The position numbers were made by a program, and so were the translations under genes. Below the pieces are notes generated by a model, which did not search any database, was not told the origin of the DNA, and was given only the letters and a program-made list of their open reading frames with translations. From positions 1 to 64,000 of the forward strand of contig JADBKP010000007.1 of the NCBI GenBank assembly GCA_014896315.1: a stretch of 64,000 nucleotides of DNA. Reading direction: 5' to 3'. Positions 9,525 to 18,888 of the stretch are shown here, one piece after another; position 1 is the first letter of the stretch; the number at the start of each line of letters is the position of its first letter. The stretch is from Limnochordales bacterium (GTDB lineage: Bacteria; Bacillota; Limnochordia; Limnochordales; DUMU01).

Positions 9525-9600
9525 CTACACGTCGAATACCCCCGTGGACAGGTAGCGTTCCCCGGTGTCCGGGGCGATCCCGACTATACGCTTACCCTTC
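9525..9600 (-). pseudogene. C-terminal remnant of cysteine synthase (CysK-like)
   Basis: Minus-strand reading GKRIVGIAPDTGERYLSTGVFDV-stop; PDTGERYLST is a CysK C-terminal signature. No upstream homologous sequence was recognised. Confidence 0.5.
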
Positions 9601-9871
9601 CGGCGCGACCGGCCGGGCCAGAACAAAAAGGGCAACAAGAAGGAAGATAGTCGTGCGTACCAAGGCCCATACCAGTCTTCGCATTCTGCGCGTCTCCAAT
9701 CCCGCTAATTCCGATCGGTTTAGTAAAGTATAGGCGCGCGGCCGGCCGGCGTCAATAAGTGGCACGCATGACACCGCTTTGCATGTTCGGTTGTCCCCGC
9801 CTTCCAACCGGGGTAGTATGGGCAGGGAGGTGCTTCCCGTGCGCCGGGAAACAGTGGAGACCGGCCGTCCC

Positions 9872-10360
9872 ATGACCTATGCCGAGTCGCCAGCCTACCC
9901 GAGCAACCAGGGCTGCAGCTCATCGACGGTGTGCTCGTGCGGGAGCCGGCGCCGGGTACGGCGCACCAAGAGTTTGTGAAGCGCCTCTTCCGCAAGTTGG
10001 ATGCCTTCGTCTAAGAGCACGACCTCGGCACCGTATACTTCGCCCCGTTGGACGCCGTACTGGCCACCAACCAGTCGTTCCAACCCGACATCCTCTTCGT
10101 AGCCAAGGATCGCCTGCACACTAGCGCCGATCACGCCGTGCTGGGGGCTCCCGACCTGGTAGTGGAAGTGCTCTCCCCCTCAACCCGGGACTTCGATCTT
10201 GGCCGCAAGCGCGAGATCTACTTTCGAGAAAGGCATTAGTGAACTGTGGATCGCCGACATCGGTGAGGCTATGCTGCTGCAGCGCACGCGGGGAGGAAAG
10301 CGACTCGATCAGTACTTTCCGGCCGGAGCCTCAATGGACTCCGGCCGGAAGGTCAAACTA
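9872..10360 (+). pseudogene. Uma2 family (DUF820) endonuclease, degraded
   Basis: Composite reading MTYAE..LPEQPGLQLIDGVLVREPAPGTAHQEFVKRLFRKLDAFV*EHDLGTVYFAPLDAVLATNQSFQPDILFVAKDR...APDLVVEVLSPSTRDFDLGRKREIYF(fs)EKGISELWIADI; needs two frameshifts and one stop readthrough. Confidence 0.75.
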
Positions 10361-10408
10361 GAATCTCGGTCTTCTCTCGGTCTTCTCTCGTCACGGCGAG
10401 TTCCCTGG

Positions 10409-11668
10409 CTACCAGGGTCTTTCGGGCTCCGTAAGAAGCCTTCCGAGGAGCGGCGGATTAAGTCTGGAAATGTCGACCCCCATCCGAGCCAAAATTGTGG
10501 GCGCTATATCCCGCTGGTCACCTCTACGCTTGATCTCGGGGTCATTGGTGGCAAGGAACACATAGGGAGCCATGGAATGGCTGGTCTTCCCTTCGTCGAA
10601 GCCGTGATCTGAAGTAACGTAGATGCGCGTCTGTTCGTATACTCCCAGCTCTTTCAGCTTGTTCACTATGCGCCCCAGCCACCTATCTACCTCGATGATG
10701 GCATCAGAATACTGCTGGGAATTCTCTCCATACCTGTGACCCGCAGCGTCGGGATCGCCGAAATGGAAGAAGGCAAAGAATCGTCCTTTACCATATTGAT
10801 CCAGGCTATCCAGAGCAAGTCTCCCTACCTCATCGGCGGCCCTTCCCTTATCTCCATGGAAACGGTCGATCGCCGGTTTGGCGTTGTAGAACGGCTCCCC
10901 CCTACGAGCCTGACTGGCCAAAGGACTTCCTACTTTACCCTTCCTGAACATCTCTTTCAATCTCTCTAGCACCTGCTGTCGAGTGACACCCTTTCTCTCC
11001 AACCGCTTCCGCAAAGACTCCAAAGTTGAACCTTCTCTTGTGACAGGTCCTTTCGAGCCGATGTTTCCTCCTTTGCCCGTAATCATGATAGTAGCAATAT
11101 TATCTTCCCCGAATTCCTCTTCCAGCCGCTCGAAGATAGTATATCCTTTGGGAATGGGCTGATAGACGGAGTTACTGTATACGCCTGTGACCTCCGGGCC
11201 GTAGCCGGTAAGCATCTGGGCGTGGCCGGCCTTTGTGTCGGTTTTGTGCGTCACGTCTATCTCCACTATCGTGCCCTCTTTAATGAGGGCTTTGAGGTTG
11301 GGTAACTTCCCGGCGTCAAGAAGCTCGCGAAGATGGTCTCTTTGGACCCCATCCCATGAGATGAGGATAGCGTTCTTGACAGGCCCGGAGGCTGCGGCAG
11401 CTACATTAAGGAGGCTAACAACCAGGACAAAGACCAGCACATGCAGGGCGACAGGAAGGACATTCCTAGACCTCCATATTCTTCCCATCTCAACAATCCC
11501 TCCCTTTGTGCTGTCCTCTAATAGGAAAAATACCGGCTGGCTACGCTCCTGAGAAGTAGGTTTTGGTTTTGCCGCTCGCGTGAGCGTCACAGCGTCAAGA
11601 ATGGGCGCATGACCATGCCATGGCAGCTCCGGCCGGGATGGGTCACGGATAATGGGGTTTTCAGACAT
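10409..11668 (-). CDS. Alkaline phosphatase family / nucleotide pyrophosphatase-phosphodiesterase
   Basis: NAILISWDGVQRDHLRELLDAGKLPNLKALIKEG, THKTDTKAGHAQMLTG, FAFFHFGDPDAAGHRYG, IYVTSDHGFDEGKTSHSMAPYVF. Confidence 0.88.
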   Translation of the reverse strand: MSENPIIRDPSRPELPWHGHAPILDAVTLTRAAKPKPTSQERSQPVFFLLEDSTKGGIVEMGRIWRSRNVLPVALHVLVFVLVVSLLNVAAAASGPVKNAILISWDGVQRDHLRELLDAGKLPNLKALIKEGTIVEIDVTHKTDTKAGHAQMLTGYGPEVTGVYSNSVYQPIPKGYTIFERLEEEFGEDNIATIMITGKGGNIGSKGPVTREGSTLESLRKRLERKGVTRQQVLERLKEMFRKGKVGSPLASQARRGEPFYNAKPAIDRFHGDKGRAADEVGRLALDSLDQYGKGRFFAFFHFGDPDAAGHRYGENSQQYSDAIIEVDRWLGRIVNKLKELGVYEQTRIYVTSDHGFDEGKTSHSMAPYVFLATNDPEIKRRGDQRDIAPTILARMGVDISRLNPPLLGRLLTEPERPW

Positions 11669-11887
11669 ACTAATCGAGCCAGACGGCGAACATTTCTGGG
11701 TTGAGAGGTCGCGTTATCTTGTCAATGCAGGGTTCGACGCGGACGGACCCTCGGCTTGGGTGATCAAGACCCTCTATGATGATAGTCGTTATCGTATCTT
11801 GGGCCATTATCTGACCAAGGTGGTGTGGTAGTAGGGTTAGCGGTACAGCGGCCCGCTCCACCGCTTCCGGAGCCGTCAAGGTAAGCC

Positions 11888-12040
11888 TTACTTGAACAGT
11901 TTCCGCAGCGCTCTTCCGGTCGCCTTTCCCACGGCCCTCCGAGCCACCCTTCTTGCCAGAGCCTCCGGTCCGCGTCTGGCAGCCTGGATATCGCCCAGCA
12001 GGCGGGCAAGAGCATAGAGAACTCCTCTTGTCTGGTTCAG
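11888..12040 (-). CDS. Small basic conserved-looking protein, apparent non-ATG start
   Basis: Manual minus-strand reading LNQTRGVLYALARLLGDIQAARRGPEALARRVARRAVGKATGRALRKLFK-stop; resembles small basic 'RRVARRAVGKATGR' hypothetical proteins. Missed by the ATG ORF track. Confidence 0.45.
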   Translation of the reverse strand: MNQTRGVLYALARLLGDIQAARRGPEALARRVARRAVGKATGRALRKLFK

Positions 12041-12660
12041 GGAGTTCCTTCTTCTTTCGCCCTCCCCAGATTACACGTCAATGTCACCCCTCTTGAAACA
12101 CTATATTGGACCAGGTAGCTCGCCGATCGTCTGCCATGTGCAAGAGCTGATGGTAGTTCACAGCGAAAAGAAGACCGGCTGCGTACAGCGTGCCCAGTGA
12201 CTGGTCACAGGAGATGCCACCTAACTGATATCCTGCCACCCCTCCCACCGCCAGCAGCGCCAGCCAGGGCCACCAGCGGCTTTCCCACGCCAAGCTGCTG
12301 GTGCATCGCCGGTTAAACCGGACGGTCAGTTCCATCAGTCCGGCCGTCCTCACCAACGCCAGAGGCCACTTGCCGGCAAACCACAAGCCCTGCCATGCCT
12401 GGCCGGCACAGCCAGCACGATGCCTGTAGCAGTCAGACCCGGGTGGTCCAGAGGCGGCGCACCGGCACGGAGTACGCCCACAACCCAAGCCAGCGGAGCA
12501 GCTGCGTAACCGAACGCCAGTTCAGCTGATGGAGGGTGGCGACCCCCTGCTTATTCCTCGCAGGCCCGTGCCACCCTGCTGAGAATTCAGTTCTCAGGTC
12601 TCAGCTAAAGAAGACGCATTGACGACGGATCAAACAAGCCTTATGTTACAGTTGAAACGA

Positions 12661-12821
12661 CTCTTATCACGAGTGGCGGAGGGACTGGCCCGATGAAGCC
12701 CGGCAACCTGCTCGTATCCTCAATCTCGCGCGCCTGTAATTGCTAAGGCGCTGCCTAGGTACGAGTAAGGTGCCAAGTCCTGCAGCGAAGATCCTGGGGA
12801 TCTTCGGCTGAGAGATAAGAG
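12661..12821 (+). ncRNA. SAM-I (S-box) riboswitch aptamer
   Basis: CTCTTATCacgAGtGGcGGAGGGACTGGCCCGATGAAGCCCGGCAACC...GGTGCCAAGTCCTGCAGCGAAGATC...GCTGAGAGATAAGAG; P1 CTCTTATC/GATAAGAG is 8 bp perfect. Confidence 0.95.
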
Positions 12822-12842
12822 GGCAATACGATTTACCGTTCG

Positions 12843-12873
12843 TGCCCTCTTTCTCAAGTAAGAGGGCATTATT
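12843..12873 (+). terminator. Riboswitch-controlled terminator hairpin
   Basis: TGCCCTCTT (12843-12851), loop TCTCAAGT, AAGAGGGCA (12860-12868), followed by TTATTATT. Confidence 0.75.
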
Positions 12874-12943
12874 ATTGCCCCGATCAGTCCTGCAGACCAC
12901 CGTAATCAGAGTCAATGACAGCAGGTGAAGGGGGCAGCACCAG

Positions 12944-13324
12944 ATGTCTCTAAAGGACGTAAGGACTCGCTTCGTGTTGGATCGCATAAAGGGAACATCA
13001 TGGAAACACCGGTCTTACATCGAGCACTTGCAGATAATTGAGGACACGATCATCGCCGGCGGGCCAAGGAGTTATATCGAAAGCATGGCATTCTGTTACT
13101 ACCGCGACAAATACCCCATCGAAGCCGAGTGCATCCAAAAGGAGATCAGACAAGGTATATACACGTCGCCCTCAGAATTTCGAAGGCTCTTGCACGAACA
13201 CAGGCTCAAGGTTCAGGCAGAGGAGCTTCGACTACTCCGGGAACGCAGAAGAAGACTGGCCGAGGAAAGAAAGCAGATGCAAGAAGAACGGAAGTTATGG
13301 TTGAGCCTCGGGGGAAAGCCGTAA
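12944..13324 (+). CDS. Hypothetical protein with charged coiled-coil C-terminus, downstream of the SAM riboswitch
   Basis: 126-aa ORF MSLKDVRTRFVLDRIKGTSWKHRSYIEHLQIIEDTIIAGGPRSYIESMAFCYYRDKYPIEAECIQKEIRQGIYTS...; first ORF after the riboswitch. Confidence 0.6.
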   Translation: MSLKDVRTRFVLDRIKGTSWKHRSYIEHLQIIEDTIIAGGPRSYIESMAFCYYRDKYPIEAECIQKEIRQGIYTSPSEFRRLLHEHRLKVQAEELRLLRERRRRLAEERKQMQEERKLWLSLGGKP

Positions 13325-13504
13325 CGGTGATGCACGGGCGAGAGTGGGCAAAAACACGGTGACGCAGCATTGAGAATTGAGAATCGACGCGGCTGATGGG
13401 GGTAGGCAGAAGAGGCGGTCATCCGCGGGTAATCACGTGCGGTTTGACCGCCTCCCGAGTCTCCCTCGAATCCCCACCCTTTTGCGCGCTCCAGCCTCCA
13501 GCCT

Positions 13505-14503
13505 CTACTTCTGCCAGCGGACGGGCCGTGCCAGCGTCTGCTTGATGCGGGTGGCCATGGTGCGAGCAGCCTGTTCAGCAGAGATTTGGCCCCGCAATAC
13601 CGGCAACATGCTTTGGCCGATGATGCCCGCCACTTCGTTCCACTGGGGAATGAGAGGCACGGTCCGTCCATACTGCATCATCTCGACGAAGACGATATCG
13701 CGCCTGGGGCGGACCTGCGGGTCAAGAAACGCGGGGGAGCGGGCCACCGACAGAAGCGCTGGCACGATGCAGTCCTCCTGCGACAGCCAGCGAGATGCGT
13801 CCGGGCCGACCATCCATTTCAGAAAACGCCAGGCGGCATCCCGGTGTCTGGTGGTAGCCACGATTGCGATTGCGGCCGGGTCGACCAATGCGGCATGGGT
13901 CGCCGGCCCCTTTGGCATTGGCGCAACATCGTAGTCCAGGTCTTCGAAGCCATTGAAGTACTGCACCGCAATACGGGAGTTCGGATACATGGCCAGCTTG
14001 TCGCGGGCAAACCATTGCTCGATGTCAACACGGCCGGCAGCGAGTTCGTCGTATGTTGGGTTGATTCGTTCTTTCAGCATCAGGTCTGCGTAGAACTGTA
14101 TGCCCCGCACGCTGGCAGGGCTATCGATGGTTACCTTCGGGGTACCGCCGCTTGTGATGCTGCTGCGGTCGATCACATCTCCACCCGCCTGCCAGATAAA
14201 CGGCAGGTAATGGTTTATCCAGGCCACCCCACCGAATCCATACATGTCCATGCTCCCGTCGCCCATCCACGTCGGCGGTGAGCTTACGACCGGCCGACAC
14301 GAGTGCTTGCCAGTCCCAGCTCCAGTCTGGCTCGGCCAGACCCTTGGCCTCGAACATAGAACGGTTATAGAAAAGCGCATATGGTCCGAACTCCCGCGGC
14401 AGGGCGTAAAGAGAGCCGAAGCGGAAGATGTCGCGGGCTGGGCCGACGAAATCGTCAAGCGTGAACGACCGGTCCTGCGCCAGGAACGGGTCAAGCGCTG
14501 CAA
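13505..14503 (-). CDS. ABC transporter solute-binding protein, C-terminal part (frameshifted)
   Basis: GSMDMYGFGGVAWINHYLPFIWQAGGDVIDRSS...YNPNSRIAV/YDVAPMPKGP...WRFLKWMVGPDASRWLSQE...QISAEQAARTMATRIKQTL. Confidence 0.75.
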   Translation of the reverse strand: MQRLTRSWRRTGRSRLTISSAQPATSSASALFTPCRGSSDHMRFSITVLCSRPRVWPSQTGAGTGKHSCRPVVSSPPTWMGDGSMDMYGFGGVAWINHYLPFIWQAGGDVIDRSSITSGGTPKVTIDSPASVRGIQFYADLMLKERINPTYDELAAGRVDIEQWFARDKLAMYPNSRIAVQYFNGFEDLDYDVAPMPKGPATHAALVDPAAIAIVATTRHRDAAWRFLKWMVGPDASRWLSQEDCIVPALLSVARSPAFLDPQVRPRRDIVFVEMMQYGRTVPLIPQWNEVAGIIGQSMLPVLRGQISAEQAARTMATRIKQTLARPVRWQK

Positions 14504-14909
14504 GGGCGCCGGCCGCGGCCAGAGCCGGGACGAGGTAGGGCGGCAACATGATCACATCCGGCCCGGCGCCTGAGGCCAACAGAATGGGCACTTTGTCCCC
14601 ATACTCCGGGTAAGGCGTGTGCTCCGGAATCACCTGGATATCAGGGTTGCTGGCCCGGAACATTTTGATCAGCTGTTCAACCTTCTGCTGCTCCGATTCA
14701 CCGCCCCAGAACATGTAGCGGATGGTTACAGGAGTTGATGACGTGGCCGCGTGAGCGATAGTACCTGGTTTAGGGACTGTCGCGGCAAGAGTCACTGCTA
14801 ATATGAGAGCGATTGCGGGAGTTCTGGCCCTTTTGGCCGATAACACCGCTCCTGCCGACCGTCCTAAGGGTACGGCTGATACGTGCCTTTGGCTCGGTGG
14901 GTGCTTCAC
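14121..14909 (-). CDS. ABC transporter sugar-type solute-binding protein, N-terminal part (frameshifted)
   Basis: TPVTIRYMFWGGESEQQKVEQLIKMFRASNPDIQVIPEHTPYPEYGDKVPILLASGAGPDVIMLPPYLVPALA; reading continues in 13505..14503 after a 1-nt change. Confidence 0.8.
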   Translation of the reverse strand: MKHPPSQRHVSAVPLGRSAGAVLSAKRARTPAIALILAVTLAATVPKPGTIAHAATSSTPVTIRYMFWGGESEQQKVEQLIKMFRASNPDIQVIPEHTPYPEYGDKVPILLASGAGPDVIMLPPYLVPALAAAGALAALDPFLAQDRSFTLDDFVGPARDIFRFGSLYALPREFGPYALFYNRSMFEAKGLAEPDWSWDWQALVSAGRKLTADVDGRREHGHVWIRWGGLDKPLPAVYLAGGWRCDRPQQHHKRRYPEGNHR

Positions 14910-15174
14910 AGCCCATCGCTCCTTCCATGCCAGCGCTCATACCAGCGGCCAACCACTACAGATGGATAGGTGGTCTGCTATTCAGCTCTCAGTTGCTCGG
15001 ATCAGCGACAGAATGCGGAGAGTGCAGGCGAACGATCCGGTGAGTAGCTTCTATAACCTACATGGATAGTCCTGCGGGGCCCGACGGCTTTACCGATTTT
15101 CGCGCCTGCATTGATGTTCTCAACTACGCAACCTCCAACTGATAACCAAGCCCGGGCTGCTATTGACAACGGAC

Positions 15175-18100
15175 TCAGACTCGCAAGACAACCGCCGACG
15201 CCGACACCGCCGGTGTGCACTCGAGCGATTCGACACCCCTTGATCTGCATGAGGCCAACTGTTGGAGCAGGTGCTTAGCCAGGGAAACCCATTCTACCAA
15301 TCGAGCGGGTAGTTCCTCGGGCAGACACGTGGCCGACCTCGCTTCCACTTCAGCGATTTCGGGGTAGCCCACCAACTGTATTAGCCCCGCCCATGGGTAT
15401 CCTTGTCCTGCCAGGCGGGCCAGTGCGGTGCTCGGGTCGCAGCCCTCCGCAGCCATCAGGCATGCGGCCGCGTCGGCTATCAGTAGGCGCGCCCGTTCCT
15501 CCAGCGTCCCCCGACGACTGTTCTCAATGGTCCGGTCTATCTCAGCGACATACGACTGCCTCTTCTTGGCAACTGCCTCCACCGCACGCTGGGCCTCCCA
15601 AAGGTGTGAGCTGGTCACCGCTAAAGGTGGGCCGTTCAACAGCTCTTCCAGTTGACGCAGGCTCGTGATGGGGCAGAGACTCCCGTCTGCCGAAGGGGCA
15701 AACCAGCCCCTGACCTCCCCTGCACAGGCGCGGATTACACCCGGTCCCGCGAAGGCTTCTACGGGGGCGGGTACGGTTTCCAGTATCTCCGTCAGGAGTG
15801 GCTCGCCGTATGTCAGGAGACGCACTCGTCCGGGATGGGCATCGGCTATGTCGGGGTCGAAAGTCACACCATAGCTGCGACCGGCCCAGTCCAGTACCAG
15901 CGCACCGGGAATCTCGGGATGGGGGATAAAGCGGAAACCCAGGGAACTCGCACGCAAGGTGCGCTCCAGGTCAGCCAGGTTAAGAGGCGCCGGGGGAGGA
16001 CCCTCAGGTGGCGGGGTTCCTAAGGCCCATTCATCCAGGGATGGCAGCGCAGTCTGTGCCTCGATCTCCCGGCGGATCTCGGCCAGGGCCTCCGCCAATA
16101 CGGCCTCCCTTTCTTCATGAGGCGCAACCACCGCCTGCTCAATGGCTCTGGGAATCCGGGCCAGAATGGGAGACAGTTCGCCTATTACGGAGCGGAACCA
16201 GTGTATGCGGTCCGAAAGAGCCTTGTAAACTCTAGCCTCTACAGTTTCCTCACCGTGTGGCCCCAGCAAGAAGTAATGGCGGATCCAAACGTCCGGATAC
16301 ACCTGCCCGATGCGGTCAAAGCGGCCAATGCGCTGTTCGACTCGCATGGGATTCCAGGGCATGTCGTAGTTGATGAGGACACCGCACGTCTGCAGGTTGA
16401 GGCCCTCGCTGGCTGCCTCAGTGCAAAGCAGCACCCGGATTTCCCCGATCCGGAACGCATTCTTAACCTCTTCTTTGGTCACCCGTACCCATTCGCGCCC
16501 GTCCCACCGTTCGCCGCCACGACCCGAATAGCAGGCCAGGGAGCGCCCGTACACGCCCACCAGACGTTCACGGAGTGCGTCCATTGTGTCCGTGTATTGG
16601 GTAAACACCGCTACCGTCTCCCGCGGAGCAAGAACCTGTGCCAGTTCATCTACCAGGCGAGTAAACTTGGTATCCTCGCCCAGGCTCGCTACCCGCTCCA
16701 GGATCGCATCGAGCTCGCGGATCGCCTCGGCCATCAAACGGCGCAAGGATGGCGGAAGCCCTTGTCTAGTGGTCGTTTCGTACAACTCCTCCAGGGTATC
16801 ATCGTTCAGATCCGCCTCTTCCTCGTCCTCTTCCGTGAGGCCAAACAGGGGGCCGGCGCGATCGAGCACATAAGCGCGATACCTTTCCAGGCTACGGCGA
16901 AGGGCAGCAAAAGAAGATGTCAACCGTTTGCGGTAGACGGTCATAATGAATCCCAAGCCTTGGCGTTCATTTTCAAAGCGTTGGTAGAAACGGGATACAA
17001 ACCGCTCGACCCGATTGTAGAGATCCCATTCCTCGGGGGTCATGTTGATCCAGACAGGCTCAGGCCGACGCTCGGGAATACGTTCATGGAGGAGCCCTAT
17101 TTCCTGGTAGCGACGAAGCGTCTCGCGGGTGGCGCGGAACATCTTCCGACCGAGGGGGGATGCTTGACGACATAACTCTAGCAAGGCAGCCTGCTCTGAG
17201 GATGAGAGCCTCCTGATTTGGCGGGCAGACTGTTGTCCGGTGAATATCGAGTACACTCTCTGCCACGCAACCGGCCCCAGCTTTTCCCTCAAGGCCGGGG
17301 CGAGATCGTCGACCACTTCATCGCTAGTCGCGCGTGCCAGCCGCAGCAGGAGTTCCCAGTCTCCTTCCCCACCCCGCACTGCCCGCAACTCTTCGAGGAA
17401 ACGGAGAAAGCGCTCCTCGGAGGCAGCCCACACCGGAGGCAAGCCGAGTTGCCGGAGCAGGTCATACAGTTCCACCGGGTGCAACTGCATAGGGGTGGCG
17501 GTAAGCAGGAGCAACCCCTTCGTGCGAGAACACAGGCCCGGGCGACCGTTTTCCCCCTCCAGCAGAGCCAGCAGGCGGTTCGGGCGGTAGCGGTTGCGAG
17601 CGAGGATGTCGCGCCGCCTGGCGTGGTGAGCCTCGTCCACGATAACGAGGTCCCACGGGGTAGCCTGGAGGAGCTCTGCCGACCGCTGCGCACGCTTAGC
17701 CAGTTGGCTTGAGGCAATCATGACTGGGAAAGCATCCCAGGGATTAGTGTCAGGCGCGGTCACAGTGCGGAAATAGTCAATGAAGCTGTGACCGTCGTAC
17801 ACAGGCACGTTAAGGGCGAATTTCTCGTACAGCTCCTCCTGCCACTGCCGCTGCACACTCTTGGGTACCAGGATAAGGCAGCGGCGCACCGCACCCGAAA
17901 GAACCAGGGATCTTAAGATGAGCCCTGCTTCGACTGTCTTGCCAAGGCCTACTTCGTCGGCCAGGAGGAACCGCTCCGGAAACCGATGCACGACCTCCTT
18001 CACTACCCTGACCTGATGAGGCCACGGACGCACCCCGGAGGTGTGCACGCCCAGGTATTCCCCTCCCTGTAGGTAGGGGGCGTCGCGAAGGAAGGCAAAC

Positions 18101-18885
18101 AGTATTCGCTCCCGCTGGTCGACAGGGATGGATGGGGTGGTCACGGGCTCAATCTCAAGGGGATCGCGAAGAGGCGGGGCGGAGGGGGCGAGGGCCAGCA
18201 GACGGTCCCTAACCGCCTGGGGGATGGGAAGGGCACGCCAGCCTTGCTCACGCCCTTCCCAGAGGCGGCGTATACGCTCAACCACCTGAGCGAGGTAGGG
18301 CCGGGTGGCGTCCCAGGAAAAGTACACGGAGAATTGCTCGTAGTTTGCGCACCACCCCTGGGGGGTCTCGTTAACACTACCGGAGAACGCCACCTGGTGT
18401 CCACAGGCGTCGGTGAACACGCCTTCTTTGGGATGAAAGTAGTCGGCTGCCAGGGAAGCGGGCAGAGGACGGCCGTCTGGCCCTATGGGCAGCACCACGC
18501 GGATGGTCAGCCTGCCGGTCGCTATCATCCAGGCCAACACCTCCAGGCGGCGGCGGGCCTGGCCTGTAGGGTCAGCAGCCAGTTCTTCCAGGGCCTGTAA
18601 AAGCCTGGCTTCGAGGGCCGCCTGGAAGCCTTCCTCGCCGAACTCGATGGCCCGTACATCCTCCTCTGAAAGCTCAGCACCGACCAGGAGTCGCATTCGA
18701 CCACCCGCCCGTACCAGGTGGGCCACGCCCGCAGCCGCGATGGCCAAGGACCAAGAGGAGAAAAAGCCGGAGGTGCGATCGTAAGAAACAGAGCGGGAGA
18801 GGGCAGGCAGGTAAAAGTCCCGCAGGCGGTCGTCGGCAGGACCATAGGAGATCTTCCAGTTGACCTCGGTAAGGCAGCCGGCCAT
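15175..18885 (-). CDS. SNF2/DEAH-type helicase with N-terminal PLD-like domain
   Basis: N-term GPADDRLRDFYLPALSRSVSYDRTSGFFSSWSLAIAAAG, HPKEGVFTDACGHQVAFSGSVNETPQGW; helicase LLADEVGLGKTVEAGLILRSL, LVIVDEAHHARRR, LLLTATPMQL, NYDMPWNPMRVEQRIGRFDRIGQ. Confidence 0.95.
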   Translation of the reverse strand: MAGCLTEVNWKISYGPADDRLRDFYLPALSRSVSYDRTSGFFSSWSLAIAAAGVAHLVRAGGRMRLLVGAELSEEDVRAIEFGEEGFQAALEARLLQALEELAADPTGQARRRLEVLAWMIATGRLTIRVVLPIGPDGRPLPASLAADYFHPKEGVFTDACGHQVAFSGSVNETPQGWCANYEQFSVYFSWDATRPYLAQVVERIRRLWEGREQGWRALPIPQAVRDRLLALAPSAPPLRDPLEIEPVTTPSIPVDQRERILFAFLRDAPYLQGGEYLGVHTSGVRPWPHQVRVVKEVVHRFPERFLLADEVGLGKTVEAGLILRSLVLSGAVRRCLILVPKSVQRQWQEELYEKFALNVPVYDGHSFIDYFRTVTAPDTNPWDAFPVMIASSQLAKRAQRSAELLQATPWDLVIVDEAHHARRRDILARNRYRPNRLLALLEGENGRPGLCSRTKGLLLLTATPMQLHPVELYDLLRQLGLPPVWAASEERFLRFLEELRAVRGGEGDWELLLRLARATSDEVVDDLAPALREKLGPVAWQRVYSIFTGQQSARQIRRLSSSEQAALLELCRQASPLGRKMFRATRETLRRYQEIGLLHERIPERRPEPVWINMTPEEWDLYNRVERFVSRFYQRFENERQGLGFIMTVYRKRLTSSFAALRRSLERYRAYVLDRAGPLFGLTEEDEEEADLNDDTLEELYETTTRQGLPPSLRRLMAEAIRELDAILERVASLGEDTKFTRLVDELAQVLAPRETVAVFTQYTDTMDALRERLVGVYGRSLACYSGRGGERWDGREWVRVTKEEVKNAFRIGEIRVLLCTEAASEGLNLQTCGVLINYDMPWNPMRVEQRIGRFDRIGQVYPDVWIRHYFLLGPHGEETVEARVYKALSDRIHWFRSVIGELSPILARIPRAIEQAVVAPHEEREAVLAEALAEIRREIEAQTALPSLDEWALGTPPPEGPPPAPLNLADLERTLRASSLGFRFIPHPEIPGALVLDWAGRSYGVTFDPDIADAHPGRVRLLTYGEPLLTEILETVPAPVEAFAGPGVIRACAGEVRGWFAPSADGSLCPITSLRQLEELLNGPPLAVTSSHLWEAQRAVEAVAKKRQSYVAEIDRTIENSRRGTLEERARLLIADAAACLMAAEGCDPSTALARLAGQGYPWAGLIQLVGYPEIAEVEARSATCLPEELPARLVEWVSLAKHLLQQLASCRSRGVESLECTPAVSASAVVLRV

Positions 18886-18888
18886 GGC

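Noticed and set aside
12084-12488. 134-aa minus ORF with hydrophobic stretch
   Set aside because: No recognisable family and competing open frames of similar length; not supported enough to call.
14900-15170. Possible att-site copy of the tRNA-Arg 3' end at the distal end of the defence cassette
   Set aside because: Scanned for GGTTCGATTCCTCTCGGGG and its complement; no match seen.
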